NCBI RefSeq assembly: GCF_030813005.1
Contig: NZ_JAUSTU010000010.1
Coordinates: 103,969 to 167,968 of the forward strand
Origin: Robertmurraya andreesenii
Lineage (GTDB): Bacteria; Bacillota; Bacilli; Bacillales; Cytobacillaceae
Direction: 5' to 3'
DNA length: 64,000 nt
Position 1 is the first letter of the stretch; every line of letters starts with the position of its first letter. The translations under genes were made by a program, and so were the position numbers. The notes under the pieces were generated by a model. The model searched no databases, was not told where the DNA came from, and was given only the letters and a program-made list of their open reading frames with translations. Of the stretch, positions 17,614-26,156 are shown piece after piece.

Positions 17614-19218
17614 ATGGTGAAGAATGAACGCGGCTCAACCCTTTTGGTTGTTATGCTAATGATGTTAGTGTTTACGATCCTCGGCTTGTCAATTATTTCA
17701 ACTAGCATCGGTGGGGCCAAAAGAACAGAGGTTAGAGAAGAACAAATCACCGATGACTTAGAATCCATTCGGACACTTGGAGAGGCTGTTGCCTATATAA
17801 AAAAAACCATTGAGACAGATTTCAATAAAGATAATCCAGATATGTCTGTAAGTGAGTATAGTACCAATATTATTGAACAGAAGATTATTAAGAATCCTTA
17901 TGATTACAAGATTCAAAATATAAGTAATAACCCTGAATATGAAATAAAGCAAAATGAAGACTTTACAAGGGTCCTTTTGGTTACTAGTGGGAAGTATAAA
18001 CAAATTGTTTATATCACGGGAATGCCAAGTTTCCTAAAATATGCAGTAGGTTCCCGTGGGATTCTAACTCTTAATGGTTCTACTTATATTGAAAAGGGTA
18101 ATATATACGCAAATGAAAAACTGGTACTCAGCAATCAAGCGAAATACATTTACGCTGGCTCGAATCTTGTGGAAGACACTTTCTTTCCATCCGTTTCAGC
18201 AGGAGAAAATAACCAAATAGACAGCCATCTATTTATTGAAAATGAAGAAATAGAATACTGCAATAATATGAATTGCTACAGTGGGAATATAAAAAATGAA
18301 GGCTCTTTTCATTCCTTAAGCATCAAGGATCTTAATAATGCCTTCGAGCCCTTCGCACCGATATTTTCTAAAGAAGACACAGAATTTGTAGATGTTGATA
18401 TTATTCAAACATTTAAAGAGAAGCTAAAGACATCAGGATTTGTTGCGAATAATAACAACCCAACAATTGAAGAACTGATCCTTGGAGGAATGGTTAGCTC
18501 TTCTGTGCAAAAAATTTCTTCATTTGAAAATTTAGATAACTCTTCTTCCATTAAGGGCTATTTGTACGTTCCTCCAGCTAAAGAAGAGGGGGATGAAGTT
18601 GACGACGATCCAAATTCGGATATCTATATTGATACGAGTAATTTAATCATGAGTGATAAATCTAAATGGGTCGTAATCGATGGAAATGCTGTCATTGAGA
18701 ATATCGGCAATGAAATCATGAATGTTTCCGCCAATATCCTTATTACAGGAAATCTTACGATACGCGGCGATATTGCATTCAACTCAACGATCTATGTTCT
18801 TGGGGATACAACAATTAATAATGTGAATATTTCAGGCTATGATGATGGAGAACTGATTTTGATGACCCAAGGAAAACTTGAAATCGCTAGAATCAATAAA
18901 TTCAAGAATGATGTCGTGAATTCAATTAAAGCCTATTTGTACACAGATAATGAATTAGAAGTGGCTGAAGTGTATGCGATGGGGTCATACCTTTATATAG
19001 AAGGAGGAATATTTGCTAAAGGGAATTTGGAAGTAAACGCATATCGAGGTACGGTAGAGGATAAGAATACTCATATCGAATTTGTGAAGGGGAAAAAAAA
19101 TGATCCAACCTCCTCGCGTTTAATAATAAAAAATAACAAGAAGCTATTTCTTAATCAGGCTCAAGGTCTCCCGAAGATTAATAGATTAGAAGTAATGACG
19201 GATTTGATGAGTAAATAA
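17614..19218 (+). CDS. PilX-like large pilin-related protein lacking Glu5
   Basis: The 534-residue protein has a prepilin-like start, VKNERG followed by STLLVVMLMMLVFTILGLS, but Val stands where Glu5 would be, as is usual for PilX/GspK-type tip pilins. The remaining 480 residues contain repeated short beta units (for example ILITGNLTIRGDIAFNSTIY) suggestive of a right-handed beta-helix like that of polymer-forming or adhesin proteins. It is much larger than PilX (about 170-200). It follows the two minor pilins by 14 bases, with GGGGGG upstream, and is closed by a strong terminator. A role at the pilus tip is inferred. Confidence 0.72.
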   Translation: MVKNERGSTLLVVMLMMLVFTILGLSIISTSIGGAKRTEVREEQITDDLESIRTLGEAVAYIKKTIETDFNKDNPDMSVSEYSTNIIEQKIIKNPYDYKIQNISNNPEYEIKQNEDFTRVLLVTSGKYKQIVYITGMPSFLKYAVGSRGILTLNGSTYIEKGNIYANEKLVLSNQAKYIYAGSNLVEDTFFPSVSAGENNQIDSHLFIENEEIEYCNNMNCYSGNIKNEGSFHSLSIKDLNNAFEPFAPIFSKEDTEFVDVDIIQTFKEKLKTSGFVANNNNPTIEELILGGMVSSSVQKISSFENLDNSSSIKGYLYVPPAKEEGDEVDDDPNSDIYIDTSNLIMSDKSKWVVIDGNAVIENIGNEIMNVSANILITGNLTIRGDIAFNSTIYVLGDTTINNVNISGYDDGELILMTQGKLEIARINKFKNDVVNSIKAYLYTDNELEVAEVYAMGSYLYIEGGIFAKGNLEVNAYRGTVEDKNTHIEFVKGKKNDPTSSRLIIKNNKKLFLNQAQGLPKINRLEVMTDLMSK

Positions 19219-19226
19219 AAAAGTTA

Positions 19227-19269
19227 AAAGAGGAGAGAAAAACCAATCGTTTTTCTCTCCTCTCTTTTT
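19227..19269 (+). terminator. Strong bidirectional terminator
   Basis: A 15-bp perfect stem (AGAGGAGAGAAAAAC / GTTTTTCTCTCCTCT) with loop CAATC is followed by CTTTTT on the plus strand and by TTTTAAC on the minus strand. It lies between the convergent PilX-like and vWA genes and can serve both. Confidence 0.92.
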
Positions 19270-19300
19270 ATCTTATTATTCTAGTTCTCTTGGAATAAAA

Positions 19301-22300
19301 TTAATATTTATCCCCTGAAGTATTTTTATCCTTTGCTCCTGGCTCTACCACTTTTACCTTTAATTCTGCAGTAAAAGTTTTGTTATCTTCATCACGAACA
19401 GTTATTTCAATTCCAGTCTCACCTATCCTCTTAGGGATAATCTCACCAGATGATTCAACTTCTAAAATACTTTCGTTTCTTGACCTAAACTGAGGCTCAC
19501 CTTGGATATTTGTTGCATCCGCTGGTAAGTATCTAAAATGTCTCTTCACATTTTCATCAGTGCTGCCCTTTTCAACAACAAGCACATCACCGACATCAAT
19601 TCCAGTTAGTTTTGAACCAACATTTACTGTAACAGTAGTTGAAATATCACTTCCATCTGTTGTACGAATTTCAATTTCTGCTGTTCCTGTCATTCTTCCA
19701 TAGATGACACCTTCATTAAGAATAGATACAATCGATGGATTGAGCGATGTCCATTTTAATTCTTTGTTGGTTGCATTTTCTGGCTGAATATCAATAATAA
19801 AACTATTAAACTCTAGTAGTTTACCTATTCTAACTGGGTTTGGAGTTACAGAAATAGATTTAATCAAAATTGGGTTAACTTTAATTTTGATACTTTCCTT
19901 AATTTTATTACCCGCAATATCAACAGTTGTTACTTCTAAACTAGTTTCCCCATCTTTAATTCCTTTTACTACTCCATTTTCATAAATGGCAATCGACGAA
20001 TCCGCAATCGTTACCTGGAAATCTCTTTCTGTGCTATCTTCTGGAACAATCTTGATATTAACATTCATGGATTGTCCTACTTTAAGCTCAATTGGATTTG
20101 GCTCTACTGCAATTGATTCTTTAATAATAGTAAGTGTCTTCACAACTGGCGTACTATTGAGAGAAAATCCTCCCTTTGTTCTAACTCGAATTTCAATAGG
20201 GCCTTCTAAATCACTCGGCAATTCAATGAGAGCGGAAGGAGCGAATGATGACCAATTTGTTTCAGTATCCTTCGTTTTTATTTGATATTCGTATACGACA
20301 TCATTCCCTATAACTAAGTCCTTAATCTTGAAACCAACTCTACCCTTTGTTTCATTGCCAGATTGAAGGTCTTGACTTAGTGATAAATTCTTTAATGTAT
20401 AATCTGTTCTCAAATAAAGAATCGCCCTTGTATTATCATAGAAGGTGACTTCAATCGCCGTTGCATCATTTATTAACTTCATTGACTTTACAGGCTTTTG
20501 AATAATTTCACTATCATTTGACAATTGTGTATCAGCTAAGATTTGTCCGTCTGTTTTATTTATTTTAGTGATCGTTCCAATATAATCACCCGTATAAAGA
20601 TTGTACCTTCCCTCTAGATGAACATTCATAGAAATTCGTTGCTCACTAATATTTAGGGTTTGCGACTGAGCTTTAAACCTAGAATCAAAGAAGCTCATTT
20701 GGGCCTGTGGCATCATAGTATATGGTAGTGCCCAATCAGCCTTTAGTTTTAAGCTTATCGTGTAATCTTCTACTGAAAACTTACCTTTTTCATAGGTGAT
20801 AGCATTACTTCCAAGATTTATTTCTACAGCTTTTCCCTCATTAATAAGTTTTACGCTAGCACCATTCTGAACAGGCTCGCCATTCTTTAATAGGCTAATC
20901 TGATTATTATTGGCAAGAGAAATTCCATCAAATAATGGTTGAGTAATTTTAATTTGGTCGATAGAACCTCTTGTAATTTCAGTAAAGACTGTATCAGGTA
21001 TTAACTTATATTCAACTATAAACTCATTTCTCTCTGTGTCGGTTTCACCAATTTTAACTAGATTATCAGCTGAATAATACTGATTTCCTTTAATTTGAAC
21101 CTCACTCAAGAAAGACGGTGCGGATTCATCTTTTACTTCAACCGTAAATGGTTCGTGAGTAAATTGCTGAGTGTTTCCTTTATTATCTGTATAGGACATC
21201 TTCACATTATCGGCAAATTCATAGATACCTGCCTTTGTAAATTGTAGCGGCAGTGAGTGCTGAATAAGGGCTGGATCTGGTTTCTCCCCTACTGGGAATG
21301 TGATATTAAATGGAACCTGTACCTTTTTATCGTTTTCCTTGAAATTCGAGGTTGGATCGACAATCACATCGCCATTAAATTTCTTTAAATCAATCGATAC
21401 ATTTCCTGATATTGTCGAGGAACTCACTTTTTTGGAAATGTCATTAAAAATAGTAGATAAATTTCCCGTTTTACCCTGTATAGCATAACCACCAGTATTA
21501 AGGGACATGTTTCTCAGCAATTCAAAATCGACATCACCTTCAGGAGCAAAGCCTATACTATACATCGTAATTCCATTTTCTCCAAGTGAGCTTGAAACAT
21601 TTAATGCTTGTTCATGAATTAGTTTTTTCGCGTCAGCAAATGGCGTGCTCTTACCATTTTTTCTAGCTGTGTTATTAGTTAATAACTCATACTTATCATT
21701 TTGATAATTAAGTACAGTAGGTTCTCCATCGGTTAAGAAAATTACATATTTATTACTTCTGCTACCCGCAACAAACTTCTTCTTTGCTTCATTTAGAGCA
21801 GCATTGTAGTTCGTTCCCCCATTTGAAACACCTGGAATATCAAGATCTCCAATGGAATTCTTAATAAGATCTAAACCTTCTAATGGCCTTATATTAATAT
21901 TTTCACCCCAACATAAACCAAAGAAGCAACCTGAATTTACACGAGTTTTGTTACTTACTTCGCTATCAAAAGGGACAAAATAAAATCTATCACCAGTTTT
22001 TGAATTAGATTCAAAATAATCGATTCCAGATTTCAAAGCATTTTTTGCTGTTGAATCCTTTCTTACACCATCAAAAGGATCCTTCATCGATCCCGATGTG
22101 TCGTGAACAAATACCACGTCTATTGGGAGTCTTTCATCTTTCGGAGCCATTCCCTTCGGGGTTACCGTAATATCAATATTCCCTTTCGCATTCCCGTCAG
22201 GAGGCTTGATGAATTCATCTGCACTAGGCTTTACATTCAACACTGCTCCTGGAACAGAATTCATATCTTTATTGACCTTAATAGTTACTGGTGGATGTGT

Positions 22301-23440
22301 TTTTGGTGTACTCAATCCATCATATTGAAGGTTGATATTGTTAAAAGTATAAGTATCAGCCTTCTTAAAAATCAGAGGCAAATTCACTGTCATACTGCTT
22401 GGATCTGGCTGTTTACCAACTGGAAAATTAAACTTAAATGGTATATGTGCCACTTGCTTACTGTCTACCGTAACATTAGCCGCGGGATTTACAGCTACGT
22501 TTCCTGAAAAACTTGAAAGATTAATAGTAACTTCACCACTTATGGTGTAACTATCAATTTTCTTAGAAATACTTTGAAAAATAGATTCTAGATTTTCTGG
22601 TGTGGCAAGAACAGCTGCTCCACCCGTCTTGCCGGACATTTTCTGTAGCAGTTGATAATCAATTTTGTCTTGAGGCGCAAAAGCTATACTATACAACATA
22701 ATATTATTTTGTGCTAACCCATCACTTGTTTCCAAAGCTATTTGATGGATAAAATCTTGTGTAATCTTATAATTTTTACTTGAAGTGCTCCCTCTATATT
22801 TGGCCGTTCCATTGGTATAGAGAACGTATTCATAGCCACCATAATTTAGTACGGTAGGTTCTCCGTCAGTTAAAAATATAATATACTTATTTTTGTTATT
22901 ACTATTTTTTAATAAATCCTTCGCATATTCAAGCGTTTGTGTGTAATTTGTTCCATCCGTATTGTACTCATCTTTGTCCAAGTACTTAGCGACATTTTCA
23001 ATATTCGATAGCCCTTCTACCACTTTAACACTGCCGCTTTTCCGAACATTGCTGTTAAAAGGAACTAGATAAAAGTTATCTCCTGCCTTTTTATTTACAT
23101 TAAAATACTTTATTGCACTCGTTAAAGCAACTTTAGCACTAACAGATTTTTTGGCATTAGAGAAGTAATCTTTCATTGACCCCGATGTATCATGGACAAA
23201 AACGACGTCTATTGGATCACGATCATTTTGAGCAATTGTCCCCTCGGGATTAATATTAATATTGAGAGTACCCTCCGCCAAACTGTCCGCATTTAAAGTT
23301 AACTCACTAGAGGAAGGGGTAACTATAAAGTCAACACTTGGGGATGTATCCGCCTTAGTTGTAAGTGGGTAAGAAGTGAATGTTGACAAAATTAATAGAG
23401 TAGCAATAAACAATGTAAAGAGTTTTTTAGTATTTCTCAT
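19301..23440 (-). CDS. Large secreted protein with two vWA domains and C-terminal Ig-like (BIG2) repeats; putative pilus-tip adhesin
   Basis: The 1379-residue protein has a Sec signal peptide (about 1-30, ending TTKA). Two homologous modules of about 360 residues follow, each with a vWA domain. The first has MIDAS residues D84-T-S-G-S88 and LTDGEPT at about 190; the second has DTSGS at 447-451, the same LTDGEPT, and a small CFFGLC loop that could be a disulfide. Both keep a complete metal site. Beta-rich regions follow, with two BIG2-like Ig domains near 1100-1270 (SIAVEPNPIELKVG and SISVTPNPVRIGK). No LPxTG anchor is present. It converges on the minor-pilin operon, as vWA-bearing PilY1 accompanies minor pilins elsewhere, so a tip adhesin role is plausible. 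RBS AAAGGAGGG precedes ATG. Confidence 0.82.
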   Translation of the reverse strand: MRNTKKLFTLFIATLLILSTFTSYPLTTKADTSPSVDFIVTPSSSELTLNADSLAEGTLNININPEGTIAQNDRDPIDVVFVHDTSGSMKDYFSNAKKSVSAKVALTSAIKYFNVNKKAGDNFYLVPFNSNVRKSGSVKVVEGLSNIENVAKYLDKDEYNTDGTNYTQTLEYAKDLLKNSNNKNKYIIFLTDGEPTVLNYGGYEYVLYTNGTAKYRGSTSSKNYKITQDFIHQIALETSDGLAQNNIMLYSIAFAPQDKIDYQLLQKMSGKTGGAAVLATPENLESIFQSISKKIDSYTISGEVTINLSSFSGNVAVNPAANVTVDSKQVAHIPFKFNFPVGKQPDPSSMTVNLPLIFKKADTYTFNNINLQYDGLSTPKTHPPVTIKVNKDMNSVPGAVLNVKPSADEFIKPPDGNAKGNIDITVTPKGMAPKDERLPIDVVFVHDTSGSMKDPFDGVRKDSTAKNALKSGIDYFESNSKTGDRFYFVPFDSEVSNKTRVNSGCFFGLCWGENINIRPLEGLDLIKNSIGDLDIPGVSNGGTNYNAALNEAKKKFVAGSRSNKYVIFLTDGEPTVLNYQNDKYELLTNNTARKNGKSTPFADAKKLIHEQALNVSSSLGENGITMYSIGFAPEGDVDFELLRNMSLNTGGYAIQGKTGNLSTIFNDISKKVSSSTISGNVSIDLKKFNGDVIVDPTSNFKENDKKVQVPFNITFPVGEKPDPALIQHSLPLQFTKAGIYEFADNVKMSYTDNKGNTQQFTHEPFTVEVKDESAPSFLSEVQIKGNQYYSADNLVKIGETDTERNEFIVEYKLIPDTVFTEITRGSIDQIKITQPLFDGISLANNNQISLLKNGEPVQNGASVKLINEGKAVEINLGSNAITYEKGKFSVEDYTISLKLKADWALPYTMMPQAQMSFFDSRFKAQSQTLNISEQRISMNVHLEGRYNLYTGDYIGTITKINKTDGQILADTQLSNDSEIIQKPVKSMKLINDATAIEVTFYDNTRAILYLRTDYTLKNLSLSQDLQSGNETKGRVGFKIKDLVIGNDVVYEYQIKTKDTETNWSSFAPSALIELPSDLEGPIEIRVRTKGGFSLNSTPVVKTLTIIKESIAVEPNPIELKVGQSMNVNIKIVPEDSTERDFQVTIADSSIAIYENGVVKGIKDGETSLEVTTVDIAGNKIKESIKIKVNPILIKSISVTPNPVRIGKLLEFNSFIIDIQPENATNKELKWTSLNPSIVSILNEGVIYGRMTGTAEIEIRTTDGSDISTTVTVNVGSKLTGIDVGDVLVVEKGSTDENVKRHFRYLPADATNIQGEPQFRSRNESILEVESSGEIIPKRIGETGIEITVRDEDNKTFTAELKVKVVEPGAKDKNTSGDKY

Positions 23441-23507
23441 TGACGTTCCCTCCTTTTGTTACTTTTTTATTTAAAATGGTATTTTTATCTATGTCTTTAT
23501 TACTACT

Positions 23508-23535
23508 ATTATACCAATTGTTATGGACTAACAAT
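23508..23535 (-). promoter_or_regulatory. Extended -10 promoter with overlapping palindrome upstream of the vWA gene
   Basis: On the minus strand TGGTATAAT (extended -10, TATAAT at 23513-23508) lies about 68 bases before the vWA ATG. Immediately upstream is a perfect inverted repeat, ATTGTTA-TGGAC-TAACAAT on the plus strand (23517-23535), in the spacer where a regulator could block or aid RNA polymerase. The binding protein is unknown. Confidence 0.5.
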
Positions 23536-23621
23536 AGTATGATTTGTTAATAATTTGTATAAATTCCTAATTAATAGGTTTAAGGCAAAGAAGGAGATTT
23601 GATGTCAAATCCCCCCACACG

Positions 23622-23649
23622 TTTACTTTAAAATCTATGATGTTATAAT
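23622..23649 (+). promoter_or_regulatory. Candidate sigma-A promoter of cueP
   Basis: TTTACT (23622-23627) and TATAAT (23644-23649) are 16 bases apart, 38 bases before the cueP ATG. No recognised CueR, CsoR or CopY operator was seen. Confidence 0.55.
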
Positions 23650-23687
23650 GTTGAGTGTTGATTAATACACAAAGGAGAGAAAATAGC

Positions 23688-24218
23688 ATGAAGAATAAAT
23701 TCATCCTTTCTGCTTTGCTGTCTGCAACTTTATTAACTGCATGCAGTGCAGGAGATTCAAACGAAGATGCTTCCCCAAAGCAAGATGTAAATATAAAAGA
23801 CCTAGTCCAAGAATACAGCGGGGTCAAAATGGAAGACAAATCTGCCTCCATTACATCTAAAGAGCTGCTCATTAAGGATGAAAACAGAAAAGAGACTACC
23901 TATGATTTGACTGGTGAGGAGTTCTTCGTTTCAATCGCACCTTATGTCAACGAGACCCATCCTTGAACAAACCATAGCTTGACAGGTTGTCAAGGAGAGA
24001 TGGCTGACGAAGAGTTTGATGTGTACATCGAGGATACTGATGGGAATGTCGTTTTAGATGATGCAGTGAAGACTGGGTCTAATGGATTCATTGATTTATG
24101 GCTGCCTCGCGATAAGACTTACAAAGTCAAAATTGAGAACGGCGGAAAAACAGTGGAATCAGAGATTTCTACGTTTGAGAAGGATGGTACTTGTATTACT
24201 ACGATGCAACTCATGTAA
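23688..24218 (+). CDS. cueP: CueP-family copper-binding lipoprotein with in-frame UGA (candidate selenocysteine 93)
   Basis: CueP binds copper in the extracytoplasmic space. Read through one TGA at 23964-23966, the gene gives 176 residues with a lipoprotein signal (LLTAC, Cys19), the CueP core FFVSIAPYVNETHP, HSLTGCQGEM, LWLPRD and a C-terminal GTCITTMQL. The UGA is residue 93, where homologues have Cys in YVxxTHxC. Spacing 93-101-169 equals that of the three conserved cysteines of Salmonella CueP (96-104-172, from memory). The frame is open for 92 codons before and 83 after the UGA, with family-like sequence on both sides and no frameshift. A SECIS-like hairpin follows the UGA. RBS AAAGGAGAG, own promoter and terminator: monocistronic. 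Alternatives are a nonsense mutation or a sequencing error; selenocysteine insertion is inference, and selABCD would lie outside this window. Confidence 0.85.
23967..24003 (+). other. SECIS-like stem-loop after the cueP UGA
   Basis: In the mRNA the UGA is followed by 17 bases, then loop AGGUU closed by a 6-bp perfect stem CUUGAC/GUCAAG (7 bp with a GGU loop if A-U also pairs). A lower helix CCAU/AUGG (23972-23975 with 24000-24003) extends it. Bacterial SECIS elements recognised by SelB need an apical loop with an early G, about 16-37 bases after the UGA. E. coli fdhF, from memory, has loop AGGUCU also 17 bases after its UGA. The match in spacing and loop is close. Confidence 0.65.
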
Positions 24219-24256
24219 ACTTCTATAAAACTCAATTGAGATAATTTTTATAACGA

Positions 24257-24290
24257 AAACGCAGAGATTTGATCTCTGCGTTTCTTTCTG
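24257..24290 (+). terminator. Terminator after cueP, bidirectional
   Basis: A 12-bp perfect stem AAACGCAGAGAT / ATCTCTGCGTTT with loop TTG is followed by CTTTC. The reverse strand reads GCGTTTTCG, so it can also end the convergent diguanylate cyclase gene. Confidence 0.85.
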
Positions 24291-24338
24291 TATTAAGGGT
24301 TACCAAGCTACTTTTATATTTCTATGAACTAGAATCTC

Positions 24339-26051
24339 TCACTTCACATACTCCGCAACCTTATTCCGCCCATTCCGTTTTGCTCCGACATATAAGGCTC
24401 TATCCGCATGCCTAATGAGCGACATAGCATCATCGGCATCTTGAGGGGCAGTAGCAACCCCAATGGAGGCCGTGATTTGCACAGCAATTTCTTTATTGTT
24501 ATCTTCAATATGCTGTGAAAGTAAAAAGGGCCGATTGGCAATCGTCTGCCTGACAAATTCAGCGATGCTAAGAGCCGATGACTTTTCGATGTCTGGCAGG
24601 ATGATGACGAATTCCTCCCCACCAAATCTCGCAACGGTACCGGTTTGGTCAATCAAGGAAACTAGACGGTCTGCCAGCTGGCAAAGGATTTCATTGCCGC
24701 TTTGATGTCCATAAACATCATTGACAGACTTAAAATGGTCAATATCAAGAAGGATAACCGAAAGCTGTTGTCTATTTCCACTTTCTAAAAGGTTGTATTC
24801 CTCCACTAATAATTTTTCCATAAAACGATAATTATAGAGCTTTGTTAGTGCACAACGTTCACTATCTTCTTTCGTTTGTTCATAATGTCGAGCATTTTCA
24901 ACGGCCACAGCAAAATAAGAGCTTAACAAATCAACAATCATCAGCTGGGCCTTCTCATACGCTCTCTTCTGCTTAGAAGCTAGAAGCAGCACCGCCACGA
25001 CCTCATTATTTCGAACAATTGGCACACAAATGATACTTTCTACAGATTCAGGCATATACCCATGAACAATGTCCTCCCACTCTTTTCTCGAATGGTAGAG
25101 AACCGCTTTCTTAGTGGCCCAGACTGTTCCACTTATGCCCTCATTCATCTTCAACGGGCGAATTTCAACGGGTTCATCTGACTCTGCTTCGACACTTCTA
25201 ATTACATGCAACTCTTTATCTTCGACAACATCCAGTATGTAAGCAAAATCAGCTGGGAACATTTCTGTGAGCCGTTGTAGAAACAAATCCAATACTTCCA
25301 CAACCTGTAGACGTTCCGCCAGCTCATGACCAATTTCTCCAGCCTGTTGAAGGTATTTATTCACCTTATTGCTAGAATGATAGAGATTCAAAATTATAGA
25401 TAAGCTTGCAAAGGGAATTCCAACAAATATGATTGAAATCAGACCTACTTCCCGGTACAAAATATATAGAATAAGGCCAATTGGTATCGTTAATGTGGTT
25501 GTTACTGCTTCCCAAATGAAAGCCTGATCAAAGATTACCCTATTTCCATGCAGAATAAAAGAAATAGCTGTGATGAATACTTGATTTAAGACAAAATAAA
25601 TAAGAGCATAAATAATCGCTAGTAATAAGTTTCTCGGGTTAGTGACAATATCTATTCCATGTACTCCTCCGAGCGCATAGTAGACAAGCCCACTCAATAG
25701 CGATACAAGAAAAAACATGGCCCAGTTCAGAGGAAACCGATACCAGCTTTCTTTTGGCAGCTTTATCCGGATAAACAATGCTGTAACTGCAATTTGCATG
25801 AAAATCATTTCCACAAATAGTCCATAGGTTAGAAAGACTGCTAGAGAAACCCACTGAATAAAAAAAATCGGTGAATTGTTGATAATCATCGGTGTACTGG
25901 CAACAAAACAGGTTAGCACCAGGAACCCTAGTAAATGAATGTCAAAGGGCTCTGCTAAAGGAGGGAAAAAATAATATACTAGAAAAATCCCTGGTAAAAT
26001 TAAAAAGAACCAAAGAAGCCAAATAATCCTTTTATAAAGCGGATTTATCAT
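24339..26051 (-). CDS. Membrane GAF-GGDEF diguanylate cyclase
   Basis: The 570-residue protein has six to eight N-terminal transmembrane helices (about 8-215), a GAF domain (about 240-395) and a C-terminal GGDEF domain (about 405-565) with the intact signature RFGGEEFVIILPD. The RxxD inhibitory site upstream of it is missing, so product inhibition by that route is not expected. It should make c-di-GMP from two GTP. I start it at the ATG 26051 because AGGGAGG is correctly spaced there; six further codons upstream are open. It lies next to the pilus locus, whose PilB has c-di-GMP-type motifs. It also converges on cueP. Confidence 0.9.
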   Translation of the reverse strand: MINPLYKRIIWLLWFFLILPGIFLVYYFFPPLAEPFDIHLLGFLVLTCFVASTPMIINNSPIFFIQWVSLAVFLTYGLFVEMIFMQIAVTALFIRIKLPKESWYRFPLNWAMFFLVSLLSGLVYYALGGVHGIDIVTNPRNLLLAIIYALIYFVLNQVFITAISFILHGNRVIFDQAFIWEAVTTTLTIPIGLILYILYREVGLISIIFVGIPFASLSIILNLYHSSNKVNKYLQQAGEIGHELAERLQVVEVLDLFLQRLTEMFPADFAYILDVVEDKELHVIRSVEAESDEPVEIRPLKMNEGISGTVWATKKAVLYHSRKEWEDIVHGYMPESVESIICVPIVRNNEVVAVLLLASKQKRAYEKAQLMIVDLLSSYFAVAVENARHYEQTKEDSERCALTKLYNYRFMEKLLVEEYNLLESGNRQQLSVILLDIDHFKSVNDVYGHQSGNEILCQLADRLVSLIDQTGTVARFGGEEFVIILPDIEKSSALSIAEFVRQTIANRPFLLSQHIEDNNKEIAVQITASIGVATAPQDADDAMSLIRHADRALYVGAKRNGRNKVAEYVK

Positions 26052-26156
26052 TTCATTTCCCTCCCTCATTATTAATATTTCTTATACTTTATTAGTCTTT
26101 TAGTCTTAGATAATATTTATTAGTTTATCAAATTTTCAAACTTCTGTCACACATAT

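Noticed and set aside
23567..23872. Open frame antisense to cueP
   Set aside because: It runs opposite to a convincing gene with RBS, signal peptide and family motifs, and has no start signal of its own.
23979..24218. Reading the 3' half of cueP as a separate gene starting at TTG 23979 or ATG 24000
   Set aside because: It would lack a signal peptide and the first half of the CueP core. GGAGAG is only two or so bases from the ATG, and TTG 23979 has no RBS. One gene with an in-frame UGA explains all conserved sequence.
24344..24652. Overlapping frames within the GGDEF-encoding region
   Set aside because: They are out-of-frame shadows of the diguanylate cyclase without translation signals.
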